64,000 nt of DNA, taken from Kistimonas scapharcae (GTDB taxonomy: Bacteria; Pseudomonadota; Gammaproteobacteria; Pseudomonadales; Endozoicomonadaceae). The notes under the pieces are model-generated. The model was not told where the DNA came from, made no database searches, and saw only the letters and a list, made by a program, of their open reading frames with translations. Positions 60,128-64,000 of the stretch are shown one piece after another; positions within the stretch are counted from its first letter, which is position 1; each line of letters opens with the position of its first letter. The position numbers and the translations under genes were made by a program. The stretch spans positions 1 through 64,000 of the forward strand of contig NZ_BAABFL010000016.1 of NCBI RefSeq assembly GCF_039540975.1, written 5' to 3'.

Positions 60128-61293
60128 TTGCCCCCCTCCGCAGCTTTCACCACCTGTTCAGCAGCTTCTGTAAGACTATTTGCTGCAATGATATCCAAGC
60201 CACTGTCTGCCAGGGTCTTTGCACCCAGCTCTGCGTTATTGCCTTCAAGCCGAACAACAACCGGCACATTCACACCCACTTCCTTTACTGCGCCAATGAT
60301 GCCTTCAGCAATCAAATCACAACGCACGATACCCCCAAAGATATTCACCAGAACGGCCTTCACACTGTCATCCGACAAAATAATCTTGAAAGCTTCAGAA
60401 ACCCGTTCTTTGGTTGCACCGCCGCCCACATCCAGGAAGTTAGCCGGCTGCCCACCGTGCAGCTTGATGATATCCATGGTTCCCATGGCAAGGCCTGCAC
60501 CGTTTACCATGCAGCCAATATTGCCATCCAGCGCTACATAGTTGAGCTCCCACTGGGCAGCATGCGCCTCTCTAGGATCATCCTGGGAAGGATCGTGCAT
60601 GGATTTCAGCTTTGGCTGACGGTAGAGAGCATTACTGTCGATATTGATTTTTCCATCTAGGCAAAGCAGCTCGCCATCTTCAGTAATCACCAGCGGGTTA
60701 ATCTCAAGCAATGCCAGGTCGTAGTCCGTGAACAGTTTCGCCAGACCCAGAAAAATCTTGGTAAATTGTTTAACCTGAGCAGCATTCAAGCCCAGCTTGA
60801 AGGCCAGCTCACGTGCCTGATAAGGCTGTGCTCCCGCCAGAGGATCAATCGTCGCCTTGAGAATTTTCTCAGGCGTTTCTTCTGCTACTTTTTCAATCTC
60901 AACGCCACCTTCCGTGGAAGCCATAAAGACCACACGACGCGTTGAGCGATCAATGACTGCACCAAGGTATAATTCATTAGCAATGGCAGTACAGGATTCC
61001 ACCAGAACACAGCTGACCGGCTGACCGCGCTCATCTGTTTGATAGGTCACCAGCCGGTTACCCAGCCACTGCTCAGCAAAAGCACGAATCTCATCCTTGC
61101 TTTTAACCAATTTGACACCGCCGGCCTTACCACGCCCCCCAGCGTGGACTTGCGCCTTCACCACCCAGTGATCTCCACCGACTTTATCCGCCGCTGCAAC
61201 CGCTTCCTCAGGAGTTTTGCAGGCAAAACCCACGGATACGGGCAGACCATACTCCTTGAAGAGCTGTTTGGCCTGGTATTCGTGCAAGTTCAT
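60124..61293 (-). CDS. sucC: succinate-CoA ligase (ADP-forming), beta subunit
   Basis: The 389-residue beta subunit has an ATP-grasp domain (MNLHEYQAKQLFKEYGLPV; KAQVHAGGRGKAGGVK) and a C-terminal CoA-ligase domain (NIFGGIVRCDLIAEGI). Forms the enzyme with SucD. It lies 179 bp after lpd in the same direction; that gap holds a hairpin. Confidence 0.97.
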   Translation of the reverse strand: MNLHEYQAKQLFKEYGLPVSVGFACKTPEEAVAAADKVGGDHWVVKAQVHAGGRGKAGGVKLVKSKDEIRAFAEQWLGNRLVTYQTDERGQPVSCVLVESCTAIANELYLGAVIDRSTRRVVFMASTEGGVEIEKVAEETPEKILKATIDPLAGAQPYQARELAFKLGLNAAQVKQFTKIFLGLAKLFTDYDLALLEINPLVITEDGELLCLDGKINIDSNALYRQPKLKSMHDPSQDDPREAHAAQWELNYVALDGNIGCMVNGAGLAMGTMDIIKLHGGQPANFLDVGGGATKERVSEAFKIILSDDSVKAVLVNIFGGIVRCDLIAEGIIGAVKEVGVNVPVVVRLEGNNAELGAKTLADSGLDIIAANSLTEAAEQVVKAAEGGK

Positions 61294-61417
61294 GCTATTG
61301 ACCCTTCCCTCATCTCAGATGATTCGGTTTTTTTATTACTCGTTATGGCAGGCCCTGGAAGCCCTACCCTTTGACTTCTGGAACAAATAAAAACACTGGC
61401 TATTCTTGTTTTTGAGC

Positions 61418-61439
61418 TGGCGGGCAACAAGGCCCGCCA
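61418..61439. other. hairpin between lpd and sucC
   Basis: A perfect 8-bp stem TGGCGGGC/GCCCGCCA with a 6-nt loop lies 33 bp after the lpd stop. There is no U tract on the minus strand, so it is not a standard terminator; it may protect or partly attenuate the mRNA. Confidence 0.55.
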
Positions 61440-61472
61440 TGGTTCGATCAGGTGAGAGCCTCACCCGGCAGA

Positions 61473-62912
61473 TTACTTACGCTTGCGGTTAGCAATATGG
61501 ATGGCATGTCCATCAACAGCCAGCGCCGCTTCATGCAATGCTTCACTGACGGTTGGATGCGAGAACATGGTCAATGCCAGATCCTCGGAGCTGGCAGCAA
61601 ACTCCATCGCAATGGCACCCTGCTGTACCAGTTCGGCGGCAGCGGGACCAATCACGTGAACGCCCAGGATACGATCAGTTTTTTTGTCAGCAATTACCTT
61701 GACAAAACCATCAGTATCGTTAGATGCCATAGCACGTCCACTGGCAGCAAACGGGAATGTGCCCACTTTATACTCTTCAGCGCCAGCCTTGACCTCTTCT
61801 TCCGTTTTACCCACCCATGCAATTTCAGGATGGGTATAGATTACGGACGGTACCAGATCATAGTTAACCTGTGCAGGCTGACCAGCGATCAGTTCAGCGA
61901 CCATTACCCCTTCTTCGGATCCTTTGTGCGCAAGCATCGGACCACGAACCACATCACCGATAGCAAAGACACCGGGCACATCGGTCCGGCACTGCTCATC
62001 AACAAAAATGAAACCACGCTCATCCAGATTCACACCGGAATCAGGTGCAATCAGGTTTTCAGTCAATGGGCGACGACCAACGGCAACAATCAGCTTGTCA
62101 AAAATCTGTGAATGCTCTTCGCCATTCTGGTCGATATATTTCACAGTAACTTCACTACCATTCACTTCAGAACCAGTGACACGGGCACCCAGACGGATAT
62201 CCAGACCCTGCTTCTTAAAGATCTTGGCTGCATCCTTGGCAATCTGCTGGTCTGCAGTCGCAAGGAAACGATCCTGAGCTTCCAGCACGGTCACTTCAGC
62301 GCCCAGACGCGCCCAAACACTGCCCAGCTCAAGACCAATAACCCCTGCACCGATAACACCCAAACGGGCAGGCACCTGCTGGAATTCCAGCGCCCCGGTA
62401 GAATCAACTATGATGTCAGCATTCAGCGGTGTGGGAGGAATTTCCACGGGCACTGAACCTGTTGCAATAACAACATTTTCAGTATCCAGAACCTGGCTGG
62501 AGCCATCAGCGGCAGTAACATTAACCTGCTTACCTGACAGTACAGTACCGGTTCCCTGAATCAGAGTAACCCCATTCGCCTTAAACAGGCCGCCTACGCC
62601 CTGAGTCAGATTACCAACAATCTTGTCCTTGCGCTTGATCATGGCAGGAACATCAATACCGACCTCACCGGTCGTGATACCATGAACATCGAAGTGCTTT
62701 TTAGCTTCGTAATATTTGTAGGAGCTGTCGAGCAATGCCTTGGAGGGAATACAGCCAACATTAAGACAAGTACCGCCCAGTTTGGCTTTTCCCTTTTCAT
62801 CTACCCACTTTTCGATACAGGCCGTTTTCAGGCCCAGCTGGGCTGCACGGATGGCACAGACATAACCTGCAGGTCCTGAGCCTATTACCACCACGTCGTA
62901 TTTTTCAGCCAT
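61473..62912 (-). CDS. lpd: dihydrolipoyl dehydrogenase (E3)
   Basis: It reoxidises the lipoyl group of the 2-oxoglutarate dehydrogenase complex using FAD and NAD. The 479-residue protein has the FAD motif VVVIGSGPAGYVCA, redox-active Cys49 and Cys54 in GGTCLNVGCIPSKALL, the NAD motif VIGAGVIGLELGSVWARLG and the C-terminal His in FSHPTVSEALHEAAL. It sits between sucB and sucC, as in Pseudomonas lpdG. Confidence 0.97.
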   Translation of the reverse strand: MAEKYDVVVIGSGPAGYVCAIRAAQLGLKTACIEKWVDEKGKAKLGGTCLNVGCIPSKALLDSSYKYYEAKKHFDVHGITTGEVGIDVPAMIKRKDKIVGNLTQGVGGLFKANGVTLIQGTGTVLSGKQVNVTAADGSSQVLDTENVVIATGSVPVEIPPTPLNADIIVDSTGALEFQQVPARLGVIGAGVIGLELGSVWARLGAEVTVLEAQDRFLATADQQIAKDAAKIFKKQGLDIRLGARVTGSEVNGSEVTVKYIDQNGEEHSQIFDKLIVAVGRRPLTENLIAPDSGVNLDERGFIFVDEQCRTDVPGVFAIGDVVRGPMLAHKGSEEGVMVAELIAGQPAQVNYDLVPSVIYTHPEIAWVGKTEEEVKAGAEEYKVGTFPFAASGRAMASNDTDGFVKVIADKKTDRILGVHVIGPAAAELVQQGAIAMEFAASSEDLALTMFSHPTVSEALHEAALAVDGHAIHIANRKRK

Positions 62913-62977
62913 ATCGCTTTCCCGGATTCAAAACAATTATCTGGGGACAGTACAAGCCGTCCCCTGTCGAAAACAAA

Positions 62978-64000
62978 TCAGACATCCAGCAGCATACGTG
63001 CAGGGTCTTCCAACAATTCCTTCACTGTGACCAGGAAGCGTACCGCTTCCTTTCCGTCCAGCAAACGGTGATCATAAGAAAGCGCAAGATACATCATAGG
63101 CAGTACAACCACCTCTCCATTGACCGCCATCGGGCGCTCCTGAATCTTGTGCATTCCGAGTATCGCCGATTGTGGCGGATTCAGAATCGGTGTTGAAAGC
63201 AGTGACCCAAATACACCACCATTGGATATCGTGAAGGTTCCCCCCGTCATCTCCTCAATGGAGAGTTTTCCTTCCTTGGCTTTTTCGCCGAACTCCCTGA
63301 TTGTTAATTCAACCTCAGCGAGGCTCATATCCTCAGCATTGCGAAGGACGGGTACTACTAACCCGCGATCACTGGATACGGCAACACCAACATCCTGATA
63401 ACCATGATAAACGATATCATTCCCATCTATAGACGCATTTGCCACAGGATAACGCTTCAACGCTTCAACGCAGGCTTTCACGAAAAAGGACATGAAACCC
63501 ATTTTGACATTATGCCGCTTTTCAAAAAGATCCTTGTATTCACGACGCAGATCCATGATCGGCTTCATGTTCACTTCATTAAACGTGGTCAGCATCGCGG
63601 CTGATTGCTGCGCCTCTACCAAGCGCTCAGCAATACGAGCCCTTAAACGGGTCATCGGGACACGTTTTTCGACACGATCACCACCAAAAACTGGTGCAAT
63701 GGCTTCAGGCGCAGGTGCCTTAGCAACACTCGCAGCAGGAGCATTACTCACAGATTTGGCGGCAGAGGCACCCGCACCAGATTCAACATAGTTGAGTACG
63801 TCTTCTTTGGTGACACGTCCGCCCTTGCCAGTACCTGCCACTGCACCATGATCAATGCCATGCTCATCAGCCATTCGTCGGGCTGCAGGACTCAGAGTCG
63901 CTGCGCCGCCAGACTGAACCGTCCCCGATTGAGGCTCAGCAGTTGCTACATCAGTCGTCGCAGGCTGAATAACGCCGCCTTCACCTTCTTCAAAGATGCC
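62978..64000 (-). CDS. sucB: dihydrolipoyllysine-residue succinyltransferase (E2 of 2-oxoglutarate dehydrogenase), 5' end cut by the window
   Basis: Transfers the succinyl group to CoA. The frame is open to the right edge, so the lipoyl domain lies outside; the 341 codons present begin in the Ala/Pro-type linker, then the E3-binding domain (LSPAARRMADEHGID...GKGGRVTKEDVLNY), a second linker and the catalytic domain with SYDHRLLDGKEAVRFL (catalytic His and Asp). The Met encoded at 63874 is internal, not the start. lpd follows after 65 bp. Confidence 0.97.
   Translation of the reverse strand, partial: GIFEEGEGGVIQPATTDVATAEPQSGTVQSGGAATLSPAARRMADEHGIDHGAVAGTGKGGRVTKEDVLNYVESGAGASAAKSVSNAPAASVAKAPAPEAIAPVFGGDRVEKRVPMTRLRARIAERLVEAQQSAAMLTTFNEVNMKPIMDLRREYKDLFEKRHNVKMGFMSFFVKACVEALKRYPVANASIDGNDIVYHGYQDVGVAVSSDRGLVVPVLRNAEDMSLAEVELTIREFGEKAKEGKLSIEEMTGGTFTISNGGVFGSLLSTPILNPPQSAILGMHKIQERPMAVNGEVVVLPMMYLALSYDHRLLDGKEAVRFLVTVKELLEDPARMLLDV

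Noticed and set aside
62978..63874. A complete gene starting at the Met encoded at 63874
   Set aside because: The frame stays open to 64000 and encodes the E3-binding domain start (LSPAARRMADEHG), so this Met is internal to sucB.
1..64000. CRISPR array, phage or defence island
   Set aside because: No regularly spaced repeats with unique spacers, no integrase, capsid or restriction genes are visible; the window is almost all core genome.

Overview
The window is a contiguous stretch of a gammaproteobacterial chromosome with a GC content of roughly one half, and nearly all of it is core genome. As I recall it, the gene order matches Pseudomonas aeruginosa in several blocks: lexA-sulA-small ORF-DUF6586-topA-fadA-fadB; pepN-DUF2797-YeaC-rhomboid-metallophosphatase-nadK-DUF1853; fadH-AraC-tRNAs-T2SS (xcp layout); and sucB-lpd-sucC-sucD. 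Marine features (the DUF1302/DUF1329/YCF48/RND block, the T1SS and the moderate GC) suggest a Pseudomonadales/Oceanospirillales-type organism, perhaps Endozoicomonadaceae. That placement is inference from memory.

Layout. 1-82: 23-bp tandem repeats that look like the end of an insertion element. 314-5118: SOS genes lexA and sulA, two small conserved genes, and topA. 5441-9063: fadBA beta-oxidation operon with a promoter overlapped by a palindromic operator. 9217-11475: a small membrane protein, a universal stress protein and a divergent malate dehydrogenase paralogue. 11484-17593: a type I secretion system (TolC, HlyD, ABC with C39-like domain) and a divergent coiled-coil gene, with no substrate gene in view. 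17792-20325: a ThiXYZ-like ABC importer. 20336-23560: lytic transglycosylase Slt and minD-minE without minC. 23767-25167: a short CPA2 antiporter and an orphan 70-residue protein. 25295-32384: four envelope genes (RND/MMPL exporter, YCF48-like, DUF1329, DUF1302 barrel), the last with an AT-rich internal segment.

32818-41561: pepN, DUF2797, yeaC, rhomboid, metallophosphatase, nadK, DUF1853 and a D-cysteine desulfhydrase/ACC deaminase homologue. 41792-45718: fadH, an AraC regulator and fklB. 45806-46116: a complete tRNA-Val/tRNA-Asp operon with promoter and terminator. 46159-56909: a full type II secretion locus, gspE-M on the minus strand and gspCD on the plus strand. 56963-64000: a UbiA-family prenyltransferase, alanine dehydrogenase, and the sucB(partial)-lpd-sucC-sucD end of the TCA operon.

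How it works together: the window covers DNA damage control and supercoiling, fatty acid oxidation (fadBA plus fadH for unsaturated chains), its TCA outlet (2-oxoglutarate dehydrogenase E2/E3 and succinyl-CoA ligase), protein export across the outer membrane by T1SS and T2SS, and division-site placement. I found no obviously novel defence or mobile system. The least explained parts are the four-gene envelope block with its mosaic barrel gene, the missing minC, the diverged malate dehydrogenase and the T1SS without a visible cargo.
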